Notes: generated from the letters alone by a model not told the origin. A DNA stretch of 64,000 bases from Myroides phaeus (GCF_009799805.1 NZ_CP047050.1:1626001-1690000), one strand, 5' to 3'. Numbered from the stretch's first letter, positions 52,528 through 62,178 are shown. Numbers and translations are program-made.

Positions 52528-53604
52528 TTATTTTGCTATCATTTCTAATTCAAATACTAAGTCTGTATTTGGTGGAATAGGACCTACACCTCTTTCACCA
52601 TAAGCTAAATGAGCAGGAATAAAAACAATAGCTTTATCTCCTATTTTCATTTGCTCAATACCTTCAATAAAACCAGGTATTAAACCAGTTTTAGTTCCAT
52701 ATTTAAAAGGAATTGGAATGTATTGGTTGTAAGCAGCTCTTCTTGCGTCAAAAGTTCCAAAAGTTTTAGAAAGCTCTTCATTACTTGAATCGAACATAAT
52801 TCCGTTTTCAAAGAAACCAGCATAATCGATCAATACTTCTTGACCGATATTCGGTTTAGCACCTTCACCTTCTTTTACAATTACGTAAGATAAACCAGAA
52901 GCCGTTTTTATAGCTTTAGCTTTTAATTCAGTGATTTTATCAGCTTGTTCTTTCTTTGCGTTATTCAATTTATCTTCACTTTCTTTTTTTGAAGCAGCCT
53001 CTTCTTCAAAGTATTTTTTAAAGACTTTTGCAGCATTGAATTTCTTAGCGTTTTTACCGATTCTAATAATTTTGATAGATTCGATTTTGTCCCCTTGTTC
53101 AATTGCATCTACTACATCTTGTCCTTTAACGGTGTAGCCAAATACAGAGTGCATATTATCTAAATGTGGAGTTGCCTTGTGTGTAATAAAGAATTGACTT
53201 CCGTTAGTAAAAGGTCCGCTATTAGCCATAGAAAGTGTACCTGCTTTATCGTGTTTTAAAGTTTCGTCAAACTCATCTTTAAATACATAACCAGGACCAC
53301 CAGAACCAGTACCAGTAGGGTCTCCTCCTTGGATAACGAAGTTAGAAACTACTCTGTGAAAAGTAATTCCGTCATAATATTTTTTATCTTTGAATTGAGA
53401 GTCTACAAATGGATTATTTCCTTCTGCAAGAGAAACGAAGTTAGCTACAGTTACAGGAGCTTTTTCATATTCTAATTCAGCTACAATAGTTCCTTTTGAC
53501 GTTTTAATGTCTGCGTAAAGTCCATCAGGTAAATCAGCTTTAGGTGATGCACAAGATGAAATTAAAGCAACAATACTTAATACTAAACTTGTCATTTTTT
53601 TCAT
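52528..53604 (-). CDS. Fused cyclophilin-FKBP peptidylprolyl isomerase, lipoprotein
   Basis: This 358-residue protein has a lipoprotein signal (lipobox ISSC, Cys18). A cyclophilin domain covers about residues 28-190 ([42 protein letters not shown]). A charged helical linker follows (about 195-235, [18 protein letters not shown]). The FKBP domain covers about 240-358 ([63 protein letters not shown]). Both active-site signatures look intact. It lies five bases after gldI, itself an FKBP-like lipoprotein, so two folding helpers of the envelope share one transcript. Confidence 0.93.
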   Translation of the reverse strand: MKKMTSLVLSIVALISSCASPKADLPDGLYADIKTSKGTIVAELEYEKAPVTVANFVSLAEGNNPFVDSQFKDKKYYDGITFHRVVSNFVIQGGDPTGTGSGGPGYVFKDEFDETLKHDKAGTLSMANSGPFTNGSQFFITHKATPHLDNMHSVFGYTVKGQDVVDAIEQGDKIESIKIIRIGKNAKKFNAAKVFKKYFEEEAASKKESEDKLNNAKKEQADKITELKAKAIKTASGLSYVIVKEGEGAKPNIGQEVLIDYAGFFENGIMFDSSNEELSKTFGTFDARRAAYNQYIPIPFKYGTKTGLIPGFIEGIEQMKIGDKAIVFIPAHLAYGERGVGPIPPNTDLVFELEMIAK

Positions 53605-53609
53605 ATTAG

Positions 53610-54161
53610 TTAATAATTTTTTTCAATAGATTGTAATTCGATTGTAAAGATTAGAGGTTGGTTTTTATCAATTTTTTGTTTGTCTCCTAAATAGCTATAA
53701 GCTAAAATAGAAGGGGTAATAACTTTGATAGCTTCATTAGCCTTCATTAATTTTAAAGAGTGTCGAAGGACAGGTAAAATCTCTTCTTTGTCAACAAGAT
53801 AATTCAGAGTACCAATATCATTTTTTGTGTATAATACACTATCTTGTAATGTACTTATGTTATACGTATAAGCTACTGTATTACCTGCAATAGGTCTAAT
53901 AGAATCCTTCAATTCTCTTTTTAAATAAGTGTACCAAAAGCCATTTTTTGAATTGATGTAAGTGCTTTCAGGGTGTGTGTCAATGTAATTGGTAATTAAA
54001 TCTTCCTCACTTTTAATTAACTCCATATTCATTTTAGCAGAAGAGTGTATTACATTCTCTTTTGACTTTGAGATTGGTTTTCTTGCTGGTTCATTTTGTG
54101 CACAACTAACAAAAAGGCTTAATAAAATAGGAAAACCTAAAAACTTAATACATTTAAACAT
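53610..54161 (-). CDS. gldI: Gliding motility lipoprotein GldI
   Basis: This 183-residue lipoprotein has the signal [20 protein letters not shown] (Cys20). The rest is an FKBP-type domain with [51 protein letters not shown] and [11 protein letters not shown]. GldI is needed for gliding in Flavobacterium johnsoniae and is thought to help fold other motility or secretion proteins. I start it at 54161, which gives a signal peptide; the longer frame reaches into nrnA. It overlaps nrnA by eight bases. The order nrnA, gldI, peptidylprolyl isomerase supports the call. Confidence 0.83.
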   Translation of the reverse strand: MFKCIKFLGFPILLSLFVSCAQNEPARKPISKSKENVIHSSAKMNMELIKSEEDLITNYIDTHPESTYINSKNGFWYTYLKRELKDSIRPIAGNTVAYTYNISTLQDSVLYTKNDIGTLNYLVDKEEILPVLRHSLKLMKANEAIKVITPSILAYSYLGDKQKIDKNQPLIFTIELQSIEKNY

Positions 54162-55176
54162 AAAACTCGTTTTTGTGTTTTGATATAATTTCTTTGAATC
54201 TTTCGATTGTTTCTTGTAGTGATAAATTTGACTTACCACCAGCCGCATTAACGTGTCCGCCTCCTTCAAAGTATTTTCGAGCCAATAAATTAACATCGAA
54301 ATTACCTTGAGAACGTAGGGAAATTTTGATAATCCCCTCGTCTTTGCGCTCAATAAAGAATAAAGTTAAGTCAATTCCTTTAATTGACAAACCATAATTA
54401 ACAACTCCCTCCGTATCTCCTTTAACGTGTTTAAACTCGTTTAAGTCTTCATCTGTTAAGAATATGTACGAAGTATTTAACTCAGGAAGCAATACCATAT
54501 TTTGTAAAGCTCTACCTAAAAGTTGTAATCTATTATAACTACTATTGTCAAAAAGATTGTTGTGAATTTGTGGGTTATCAATTCCTTTATCAATTAATGC
54601 AGCAATCACACGGTGAGTATTTGCATTGGTTTTAGGGAATCTAAAAGAACCAGAATCTGTTACAATACCTGTATAAATACAAGTAGCAGCATCTTTATCT
54701 ATATATTTAGTGAAGTTAATCTTGTCTAAGATTGTATATAAAAGTTCACAAGTAGAACCAAATTCAGGATTAGAGAACGTTAATTCTGCAAAATTACCTG
54801 GCATTTGGTGATGGTCAATCATAACAAAAGGATTCGGTAATTTTTGCAACATTTTCTCCATATCATCTCCTGTTCTAAGAAGAACATTGAAGTCTAATGT
54901 GAATATATAATCAGAGTCAGCAATAAGTTTAGAAGTATTCTCTCTATTTTTATCATAGATTAAGATATCTTCACTTGCTGGCATCCAAGCTAAAAAATGA
55001 GGGAAATCGTTAGGAGCTACAACGTGTACATCATGTCCTATTTTTTTTAGAACATGATAAAGACCTAATGTTGAACCAATAGCATCCCCGTCTGGATTTC
55101 TATGGGGAATAATAGTAATCTTTTTTGGTGAGATTAGAATGCGTTCTAATGACTCTAAATTTTTTTCATTCATCAT
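54154..55176 (-). CDS. nrnA: DHH/DHHA1 phosphoesterase NrnA (oligoribonuclease/pAp phosphatase)
   Basis: This protein has about 340 residues. It degrades short RNA oligonucleotides and dephosphorylates pAp in known members. The metal-binding motifs are IPHRNPDGDAIGS, FTLDFN, VMIDHHQMP (DHH) and TGIVTDSGSFRF. The C-terminal DHHA1 domain ends with YFEGGGHVNAAGG. The start is uncertain between 55176, 55173 and 55191. I favour 55176, because a -7-like TACTTTCG overlaps the most upstream option. It is the first gene of the operon with gldI. Confidence 0.9.
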   Translation of the reverse strand: MMNEKNLESLERILISPKKITIIPHRNPDGDAIGSTLGLYHVLKKIGHDVHVVAPNDFPHFLAWMPASEDILIYDKNRENTSKLIADSDYIFTLDFNVLLRTGDDMEKMLQKLPNPFVMIDHHQMPGNFAELTFSNPEFGSTCELLYTILDKINFTKYIDKDAATCIYTGIVTDSGSFRFPKTNANTHRVIAALIDKGIDNPQIHNNLFDNSSYNRLQLLGRALQNMVLLPELNTSYIFLTDEDLNEFKHVKGDTEGVVNYGLSIKGIDLTLFFIERKDEGIIKISLRSQGNFDVNLLARKYFEGGGHVNAAGGKSNLSLQETIERFKEIISKHKNEFYV

Positions 55177-55262
55177 AATGCGAAAGTACATTATTTTGAG
55201 CTCAAAATAATGCGTTTTTCTTTAAAATGATATAAAACAAATAAATCAATAAAGAGATTTTA

Positions 55263-55946
55263 TTATTGCGCTAAAGCTTTTAGTTCAGCTTTATCTTTTA
55301 GGATAATTTTTTTACCAGAAAGTTCGATAATCCCCTCTTTCTTAAGATCAGATAATAGTCTAATACAACTTTCTGTAGCTGTACCAACCATATTAGCTAA
55401 ATCTTCACGTGAAAGTTGAATGTTTAAAGCATTTGTTTCTTGGTTTGTACCACCAACTTCTTCAAGTTTTAAAAGAATAATAGCTAAACGTTCTTTCACT
55501 GTCTTATGGGTATGATCAGCTAAGCCTTTATCAGCGTCTTTTAAGTGGTTACAAATGTCTCTGGTAACTAATAAAGAGAATTTATTGTTGTCAGTGAAGT
55601 AATCCATCATTTCCTTTTTAGGAATAAAACAGATTTGCATATCCTCAATAGCCGTAGCTGTAAGGTTAGAAGTTTCTTCATTGATGATAGAACGTTGGCC
55701 AAGTAAGTCCCCGTCTTTAGCAAGTTTTACAATAGTGTCTTTACCATTAGAATTTAGTTTTGTTAATTTACAAAAACCATCTTTGATACAATACACACCA
55801 TTAAGGTTGTCACCTTCTGTAAAAATTGTCTCACCTTTTTTGACAATGAAGTGAGTTTTTGTTTCAGATATTGTTAAGAGTTCTTCCCTTGTTAATGCTT
55901 TTAAAGAACTAAACTCTCTAATTATACATTGCTCACATCTACCCAT
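55263..55946 (-). CDS. Crp/Fnr family transcriptional regulator (Fnr-like)
   Basis: This 227-residue regulator has a cyclic-nucleotide-type sensor domain (about residues 25-125) and a C-terminal winged helix. Cys at positions 4, 7, 53 and 59 could hold an oxygen-sensitive iron-sulfur cluster, though their spacing differs from E. coli Fnr. The recognition helix GTATESCIRLLSDLKKEG keeps the Glu and Arg used by Fnr to read TTGAT. It is divergent from ccoI, with a TATGAT-AAAT-ATCATA palindrome in between overlapping its own -33 region. Its -7 box TACATTTG is at 55983-55976. This predicts autorepression and activation of the cbb3 oxidase genes. Confidence 0.87.
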   Translation of the reverse strand: MGRCEQCIIREFSSLKALTREELLTISETKTHFIVKKGETIFTEGDNLNGVYCIKDGFCKLTKLNSNGKDTIVKLAKDGDLLGQRSIINEETSNLTATAIEDMQICFIPKKEMMDYFTDNNKFSLLVTRDICNHLKDADKGLADHTHKTVKERLAIILLKLEEVGGTNQETNALNIQLSREDLANMVGTATESCIRLLSDLKKEGIIELSGKKIILKDKAELKALAQ

Positions 55947-55975
55947 AACTAATAATTTGTGTTAAAAACTTTTTG

Positions 55976-56037
55976 CAAATGTACGTTTTTTTTATGATAA
56001 ATATCATATATTCTGCTTTATTAAACGTAGACCTTTG
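55976..56037. promoter_or_regulatory. Divergent promoter region with Fnr-type site
   Basis: TATGAT-AAAT-ATCATA (55993-56008) is centred at 56000.5. Leftward, the regulator gene has the -7 box TACATTTG (55983-55976). Rightward, GACCTTTG ends at 56037, exactly 36.5 bp from the centre, which would put the site near -42 of ccoI, the class II activator position. Confidence 0.6.
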
Positions 56038-56061
56038 TTAAAGGTATTTTGAGCATTTATT

Positions 56062-58452
56062 ATGGATAAGAAGACGTGTTTTCATTGTGGTAATGAAGTT
56101 AACACATTCAACCGCATTGAATTTGATGAGAAGGAGTTTTGTTGCAATGGTTGCAAAACAGTTTACGAGATTTTTAGCGAAAATGATTTAGGGTGTTATT
56201 ATGATATGGAGCTTACTCCTGGGGCAACTCCAGAAGATGCTAATGGTAAATATGACTTTTTAGATAAGGTAGATATCATTAATAAACTACTTGAATTTAA
56301 TGAAGGTAGTACTAATATTGTGTCGCTTTACATTCCTCACATACATTGTAGTTCTTGTATTTGGATATTAGAGAATTTACACCGCTTGAATGATGGTGTA
56401 TTACGTGTATTGGTTAATTTTCCAGAGAAAAAAGCAACGATTACATTTAATTCAGATAAGGTTACTTTAAAAGAGATTGTCTTGTTGCTAAACAAGATAG
56501 GATACGAGCCATATATCAGTTTAAAAAACTATGAAGAAAAACCTCAAGCTGTAGACAGAAGCTTGATGTATAAGATAGGTATTGCCTTTTTTAGTTTTGG
56601 AAATGTGATGATGTTATCGTTTCCTGAGTACTTTAATATTGATGATATTTGGATGCGTCAGTATAAAGACTTTTTTAGATGGTTAATTCTAATTTTATCT
56701 ATGCCGGTTTTTCTTTATTCGGCATCTCCCTATTATGTAGCGGCGTGGAAAGGTATTAAAACAAAAAACTATACAATTGATATTCCAATGGCTTTGGGAA
56801 TTATTGTAATGTTTTTACGTAGTACAATTGATATTGTATTTGATTTAGGACCTGGTTTTTTTGACAGTATGACTATGTTGGTCTTCTTTATGCTGTTAGG
56901 GAAACTATTTCAACAACGTACCTATAACTTTTTATCTTTTGAACGCGATTATAAATCGTATTTCCCGATTGCCATTACAAAATTAAGTGAAGGTGATATA
57001 GAAGAACCTGTTCAAGTGTACGATGTTGTCAAAGGAGATAGGTTGTTGATAAGAAATCAGGAGTTGATTCCTGTGGATTCGATTTTAATTTCAGGCAGTG
57101 CTTTTATAGATTATAGTTTTGTAACCGGAGAGGCAATTCCGGTTGAAAAGAAATCAGGAGATAAACTATTTGCAGGAGGAAAGCAAGTAGGTGATGTTGT
57201 GGAGATAGAAGCAATCAATACAGTGTCACAAAGTTATTTGACGCAATTGTGGAGTAATGATGTGTTTCAGAAGAAAGTGGATATGAAATACAAGACAATT
57301 ACGGATACAATAAGTCATTATTTTACGCCTGTTTTACTAACAATTTCCATTTTAGCTTTTATCGGTTGGTCTTTTGTAGACTTGAATGCAGCATTTAATG
57401 TTTTTACAGCAATTTTAATTGTTGCTTGTCCTTGTGCATTAGCATTAACAGCACCATTTACATTAGGGAATGCCATTCGTATTTATGGTAGAAAGAAGTT
57501 TTACTTAAAGAACGTTACTGTTGTAGAGCAAATGGCTAAGGTAAATACGCTTGTATTTGATAAAACAGGAACAATTACAACGAATGCATCATCAGCAGTT
57601 AAATATATCGGTAGCGATTTATCGTTACAAGAACAAAGTGATATTAGAAATATAATTCGTGCATCGAATCACCCATTAAGTAGAAAATTATATAATTTCT
57701 TGACAACAAAAGTAGTTGTGAAGCCAGAGTTCTTTGAAGAGATCGCTGGAAAAGGGTTGATTGGAATCGTAAATGGACAGAAGTATTTAATCGGTTCTCC
57801 AATGTTATTAGGAGAGCAAAAAGAGAAAGTATTAAATGAAACAGCTGTCCATATTAAGATAAATGACGAGTATAAAGGGAAGTTTATTTTTGCCAATCAT
57901 TATCGAGATGGGCTAAGTGAATTATTTTCAGAATTAGATCTAAGTGGTTATAAATTAGCTATTTTGTCTGGAGATAATGATGGTGAAGCTGCGATTTTGA
58001 AAGAAATGTTGCCTAAAGGAACACAATTAGTATTTAATCAAAAGCCAGAAGAAAAACTGGAATTTGTTAAGAAATTGCAGGAGTCAGGAGGCAATGTAAT
58101 GATGGTAGGAGATGGTCTTAATGATGCTGGAGCATTGGCTCAGAGTAATGTAGGGGTTTCTGTGTCTGAAAATGTCAATGTTTTTACACCTGCGAGCGAT
58201 GGAATATTAGATGCTAAAATGTTTGGAAGTTTGGCGTCATTCTTAAAATACTCAAAGAATTCTGTTAAAATTATCAAATTAAGTTATACCTTAGCGTTAA
58301 CATATAATGTCATAGGTATCTCAGTATCAATTATGAATAAGATGTCGCCATTGGTGGCTGCAATCTTAATGCCTATAAGTACAATATCTATCATAAGTTT
58401 CGTAACAATTTTAAGTAATTATATGGCTAAGAAAAATATACGAAAAGGATGA
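56062..58452 (+). CDS. ccoI: Copper-translocating P-type ATPase CcoI
   Basis: This 796-residue P1B-type ATPase supplies copper for cbb3 oxidase assembly. The N-terminus has Cys-rich metal motifs CFHCG (residues 6-10) and FCCNGC, and a heavy-metal domain with HCSSC (about residues 95-99). The membrane domain has the VACPCALALTAP motif. The catalytic domain has DKTGTITTN (phosphorylated Asp), the HP motif ASNHPLSR and GDGLNDAGAL. Length and context identify it as CcoI rather than a copper-detoxifying exporter. It is the first gene of the oxidase cluster and lies behind an Fnr-type site. Confidence 0.95.
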   Translation: MDKKTCFHCGNEVNTFNRIEFDEKEFCCNGCKTVYEIFSENDLGCYYDMELTPGATPEDANGKYDFLDKVDIINKLLEFNEGSTNIVSLYIPHIHCSSCIWILENLHRLNDGVLRVLVNFPEKKATITFNSDKVTLKEIVLLLNKIGYEPYISLKNYEEKPQAVDRSLMYKIGIAFFSFGNVMMLSFPEYFNIDDIWMRQYKDFFRWLILILSMPVFLYSASPYYVAAWKGIKTKNYTIDIPMALGIIVMFLRSTIDIVFDLGPGFFDSMTMLVFFMLLGKLFQQRTYNFLSFERDYKSYFPIAITKLSEGDIEEPVQVYDVVKGDRLLIRNQELIPVDSILISGSAFIDYSFVTGEAIPVEKKSGDKLFAGGKQVGDVVEIEAINTVSQSYLTQLWSNDVFQKKVDMKYKTITDTISHYFTPVLLTISILAFIGWSFVDLNAAFNVFTAILIVACPCALALTAPFTLGNAIRIYGRKKFYLKNVTVVEQMAKVNTLVFDKTGTITTNASSAVKYIGSDLSLQEQSDIRNIIRASNHPLSRKLYNFLTTKVVVKPEFFEEIAGKGLIGIVNGQKYLIGSPMLLGEQKEKVLNETAVHIKINDEYKGKFIFANHYRDGLSELFSELDLSGYKLAILSGDNDGEAAILKEMLPKGTQLVFNQKPEEKLEFVKKLQESGGNVMMVGDGLNDAGALAQSNVGVSVSENVNVFTPASDGILDAKMFGSLASFLKYSKNSVKIIKLSYTLALTYNVIGISVSIMNKMSPLVAAILMPISTISIISFVTILSNYMAKKNIRKG

Positions 58453-58466
58453 TAGAAAGATTTAGA

Positions 58467-58512
58467 ATATGATACTTATCATATTTTAGAGAAAGGGTAT
58501 ATGTTAATTTTG
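58467..58512 (+). promoter_or_regulatory. Fnr-type site and promoter of ccoS-ccoNO-ccoQ-ccoP
   Basis: The 18-bp palindrome ATATGAT-ACTT-ATCATAT (58467-58484) is centred at 58475.5. The -7 box TAATTTTG (58505-58512) ends 36.5 bp from the centre, so the site lies near -42. Confidence 0.65.
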
Positions 58513-58529
58513 TAACGTAAATAAAAGGT

Positions 58530-58739
58530 ATGAGTGTTATTTATTTCTTAATCAGTATCAGCGTTGTTGTCGCTGGTATCTTTCTATACTTGTTCATCAA
58601 GTCCGTTAAGAGTGGACAGTTTGATGACTCGTATACTCCATCGGTACGTATGTTGTTTGACGATGAAGTAAAAATCACCTCAAAAGATTCGAAAGAAAAA
58701 AAGACTAACAATAAAAATCAAAAAGAAAATCAAATATAA
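58530..58739 (+). CDS. ccoS: cbb3 oxidase assembly protein CcoS
   Basis: This 69-residue protein has one N-terminal transmembrane helix (about residues 3-23) and the CcoS signature FLYLFIKSVKSGQFDDSYTPSVRMLFDD (about residues 17-45). The tail is Lys/Asn-rich. CcoS is needed for heme and copper insertion into cbb3 oxidase. It is the first gene behind its own Fnr-type promoter and lies six bases before ccoNO. Confidence 0.93.
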   Translation: MSVIYFLISISVVVAGIFLYLFIKSVKSGQFDDSYTPSVRMLFDDEVKITSKDSKEKKTNNKNQKENQI

Positions 58740-58745
58740 ACAACT

Positions 58746-60929
58746 ATGGAAGTGCAACAATTTTATTATGACAACAAAATTGTAAAGAAATTTCTTTACG
58801 CTTCGATATTTTTTGGAGCAGTAGGGATGCTAGTAGGGTTACTGTTAGCAGTGATGTTTATATTTCCTAACTTAACCGATGGAATATCGTTCTTAAGTTT
58901 CGGGAGATTACGTCCTCTACACACAAATGCGGTAATTTTCGCATTCGTTGGTAACGCTATTTTTGGCGGTATTTATTACTCTTTACAAAGGTTATGTAAA
59001 GCCAGAATGTACAGTGATTTTTTAAGTAATCTTCACTTTTACGGATGGCAATTAATCTTAATAGGTGCAGTAATTACTTTGCCATTAGGGTTCACAACAT
59101 CAAAAGAGTATGCCGAGTTAGAATGGCCAATTGACATTGCAATTGCAATTATTTGGGTAACATTTGGTATTAACATGATTATGACAATCATCAAGAGAAG
59201 AGAGCGTCATATTTATGTTGCTATTTGGTTCTACTTAGCTACATTCGTTACGGTGGCAGTACTTCACATCTTTAACTCATTAGAGTTACCAGTGAGTGCT
59301 TTCAAATCTTACTCAGTTTATGCTGGGGTACAAGATGCATTAGTTCAATGGTGGTATGGACATAACGCGGTTGCGTTCTTCTTAACTACACCGTTCTTAG
59401 GGTTAATGTATTACTACTTACCAAAAGCTGCTAATAGACCAGTTTATTCTTATAGACTTTCTATTATTCACTTCTGGTCATTAATTTTCTTATACATCTG
59501 GGCGGGACCTCACCACTTATTGTATTCAGCTTTACCTGAATGGGCACAAAACTTAGGAGTAGTATTCTCTGTTATGTTGATTGCTCCATCTTGGGGAGGT
59601 ATGATTAACGGTTTGTTAACGCTTCGTGGAGTATGGGATAAAGTAAGAGTAGATCCTGTTTTAAAATTCTTCGTTGTAGGTATTACTGGATACGGTATGG
59701 CTACGTTTGAAGGACCAATGTTATCATTGAAAAACGTAAACGCTATTGCTCACTTTACTGACTGGATCGTAGCTCACGTACACGTTGGTGCATTAGCTTG
59801 GAATGGATTTATGACATTCGGTATGGTTTATTGGTTAATCCCAAGAATGGTAAAAACAGATTTATATTCTAAAGCATTAGCTAACTTCCACTTCTGGATT
59901 GGTACTTTAGGTATTATTTTATATGTGATTCCATTGTATGTTGCAGGTTTCTCTCAACACTTAATGTGGAAAGACTTTAATCCAGATGGTACATTAAAAT
60001 ATGGTAACTTCTTAGAAACTGTTACTGCTATTATGCCAATGTATGCGATGCGTGCAATTGGAGGAACATTATACTTAGCTGGGGTACTTGTATTAATTTA
60101 CAACATCTACAAAACAGTTAAAGCTGGTCAACCAGTAGAAGATGAATTAGCTGAAGCACCTGCATTAACAAGAATTTCTGCGGGAAGATTAAAAGGAGAA
60201 GGATGGCACGTATGGTTAGAAAGAAGACCAATTCAGTTTACTATTTTAACTACAATTGCTATTTTAATTGGAGGTATGGTTCAGATTATACCAACAATCT
60301 TCGTTAAGTCGAATATTCCAACTATTACAAGTGTTAAACCGTATACTCCATTAGAGTTAGAAGGTCGTGACTTATATATTAGAGAAGGTTGTGTTGGATG
60401 TCACTCTCAACAGATTCGTCCTTTCCGTTCTGAAGTTGAAAGATACGGTGAGTATTCAAAATCAGGAGAGTATGTTTATGATCACCCATTCTTATGGGGG
60501 TCTAAGAGAACAGGTCCAGATTTAATGCGTGTTGGAGGTAAATATTCTGATAGCTGGCATTATAATCACATGTTTGACCCACAATCAACATCTCCAAACT
60601 CTATTATGCCAGGTTATAAATGGTTATTTGCTAACAAAGCAAAAGATTATTCTGACATTGAGAAGAAAATGAGCGTAATGAGAACATTAGGTGTTCCTTA
60701 TACAGATGAAGATATTGCTAATGCAAGAGCTTCTATTAAAGCGCAAGCAGAAGGAATTGCACTTAATTTAGAAGGAGATCCAGATTATGTTAAATCATAT
60801 GAGGATAGTAAAAAACGTGCTGAAGCAAAAGGAGAAGAGTTTGTTCCAATGAGCGAGCGTGAAATTGTAGCAGTAATTGCTTACTTACAACGTTTAGGTA
60901 CAGATATTAAAGAAAGAGTAGAAGAATAA
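58746..60929 (+). CDS. ccoN: cbb3-type cytochrome c oxidase, fused subunits I and II (CcoNO)
   Basis: This 727-residue protein joins two normally separate subunits. The first part (about residues 1-480) is CcoN, with around 12 helices and the heme and CuB histidines in LRPLHTNAVIFAFVGN, QWWYGHNAVAFFL, AGPHHLLYSALPEW and AHVHVGALAWNGF. The second part is CcoO. After a membrane helix (QFTILTTIAILIGGMVQII) it has one heme c site, REGCVGCHSQQIRPFRSE, and PDLMRVGGKYSDSWH with a Met ligand candidate in NSIMPGY. The fusion is known in Bacteroidota. It reduces oxygen with high affinity. Confidence 0.95.
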   Translation: MEVQQFYYDNKIVKKFLYASIFFGAVGMLVGLLLAVMFIFPNLTDGISFLSFGRLRPLHTNAVIFAFVGNAIFGGIYYSLQRLCKARMYSDFLSNLHFYGWQLILIGAVITLPLGFTTSKEYAELEWPIDIAIAIIWVTFGINMIMTIIKRRERHIYVAIWFYLATFVTVAVLHIFNSLELPVSAFKSYSVYAGVQDALVQWWYGHNAVAFFLTTPFLGLMYYYLPKAANRPVYSYRLSIIHFWSLIFLYIWAGPHHLLYSALPEWAQNLGVVFSVMLIAPSWGGMINGLLTLRGVWDKVRVDPVLKFFVVGITGYGMATFEGPMLSLKNVNAIAHFTDWIVAHVHVGALAWNGFMTFGMVYWLIPRMVKTDLYSKALANFHFWIGTLGIILYVIPLYVAGFSQHLMWKDFNPDGTLKYGNFLETVTAIMPMYAMRAIGGTLYLAGVLVLIYNIYKTVKAGQPVEDELAEAPALTRISAGRLKGEGWHVWLERRPIQFTILTTIAILIGGMVQIIPTIFVKSNIPTITSVKPYTPLELEGRDLYIREGCVGCHSQQIRPFRSEVERYGEYSKSGEYVYDHPFLWGSKRTGPDLMRVGGKYSDSWHYNHMFDPQSTSPNSIMPGYKWLFANKAKDYSDIEKKMSVMRTLGVPYTDEDIANARASIKAQAEGIALNLEGDPDYVKSYEDSKKRAEAKGEEFVPMSEREIVAVIAYLQRLGTDIKERVEE

Positions 60930-60948
60930 TATAAAAAAGTGAATCAAT

Positions 60949-61149
60949 ATGCTAAAGTTCATTAAACATAATATGGAAACGATTGGAGGGATTGAAATCT
61001 TCCCAATTATTTCGCTACTCATTTTCTTTACTTTCTTTGTTGGACTTTTTATATGGGTTGCTACCTATAAAAAAGATACAATTGAAGAATTAAGCAATAT
61101 GCCATTCATGGATGATGAAGAGCAAAATGTTGATCCTAATTCAAATTAA
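60949..61149 (+). CDS. ccoQ: cbb3 oxidase subunit CcoQ
   Basis: This 66-residue protein has one transmembrane helix (about residues 19-40, IFPIISLLIFFTFFVGLFIWV), followed by a short acidic tail with LSNMPFMDD, the usual CcoQ/FixQ layout. It stabilises the oxidase complex in known systems. It lies 19 bases after ccoNO and two bases before ccoP. Confidence 0.88.
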   Translation: MLKFIKHNMETIGGIEIFPIISLLIFFTFFVGLFIWVATYKKDTIEELSNMPFMDDEEQNVDPNSN

Positions 61150-61151
61150 TT

Positions 61152-62126
61152 ATGAAGAAGTTTTTTCCAGTATATGTTAGAGTACCTCTTTTATTCGCGA
61201 TTTTCTTTTTCGCAATAGAATGGATAATAGGGGGAGAAAGTGACAAGCCTGCATTTATGGAACATCCAGTTGTTCTAATCTTATTAGGTTTGTTCTTATT
61301 TGCTTTGATTGCTGTAGAAATTGTAGCATCGGCAACAAATAAGATTCTGGATCGTTTAATGACGCCAGAAGAAAGAGCTGCAAAAGCTAAAGAAGAGAGT
61401 CTTCCTTTTGCTGAGTCTCCATGGGTTAAGAGGTTAATGAAGAAATTAACTAACACAAAAGAAATCCATGAAGAAAGTGATATCATGATGGATCATGATT
61501 ATGACGGAATTAAAGAGTTAGATAATGATTTACCACCTTGGTGGGTTGGATTATTCTACGTAACGTTCATTTTCGCTGTGATTTACTTATTAAGATTCCA
61601 CGTATTTGACGGAGATAGTCAAGTTGTAGAATACGAAAAAGAAATGATCGCTGCTAAAGAGCAAGTAGAAGAATACAAGAAAACAGCTCCAGATATGCTA
61701 ACTGCAGATCAAGCTGTATTCTCTGACGATCCTGCTGTATTGGCTGCTGGTAAACAGCTTTTCGATACAAACTGTGCAATGTGTCACAAAGCAGATGGTG
61801 GAGGAGCAATTGGACCTAACTTAACAGATGATCATTGGATTTTAGGTGGAGGTATGAAAAATGTGTTCAACACTATTTCTGAAGGAGGTCGTCCTGGAAA
61901 AGGGATGGTGCCTTGGAAAACAAACTTCAAACCATCTGAAATTGAAAAAATATCATCTTATGTAATTTCTCTAAATGGTACTACTCCGGCTGAAGCAAAA
62001 GCAGCAGAAGGTGATATCATTTGGTCTAAGGCTGATTTAGCAACTGAAGGAGGAGAAGCAGATGTAGCTCCTGCTGAAGAAAATACAGAAGCTTCAAGCG
62101 ACAATACTGAAGTTTCGGCTGAATAG
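61152..62126 (+). CDS. ccoP: cbb3 oxidase subunit III, monoheme CcoP
   Basis: This 324-residue membrane-bound cytochrome c has two hydrophobic segments in the N-terminal extension (about residues 10-25 and 38-58), a third before the heme domain (PPWWVGLFYVTFIFAVIYLLRF, about 129-150), then one heme c site, TNCAMCHKADGGGAIGPNL. Only one CxxCH is present, while classic CcoP has two. The C-terminal tail is Ala/Glu-rich. It brings electrons to the CcoNO core. A terminator follows, so ccoG and ccoH are partly separated. Confidence 0.92.
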   Translation: MKKFFPVYVRVPLLFAIFFFAIEWIIGGESDKPAFMEHPVVLILLGLFLFALIAVEIVASATNKILDRLMTPEERAAKAKEESLPFAESPWVKRLMKKLTNTKEIHEESDIMMDHDYDGIKELDNDLPPWWVGLFYVTFIFAVIYLLRFHVFDGDSQVVEYEKEMIAAKEQVEEYKKTAPDMLTADQAVFSDDPAVLAAGKQLFDTNCAMCHKADGGGAIGPNLTDDHWILGGGMKNVFNTISEGGRPGKGMVPWKTNFKPSEIEKISSYVISLNGTTPAEAKAAEGDIIWSKADLATEGGEADVAPAEENTEASSDNTEVSAE

Positions 62127-62178
62127 TCAGTAGAGAATAAATGTTCTTTTTGAGCAGATTTAAACTACAATAAAATAT

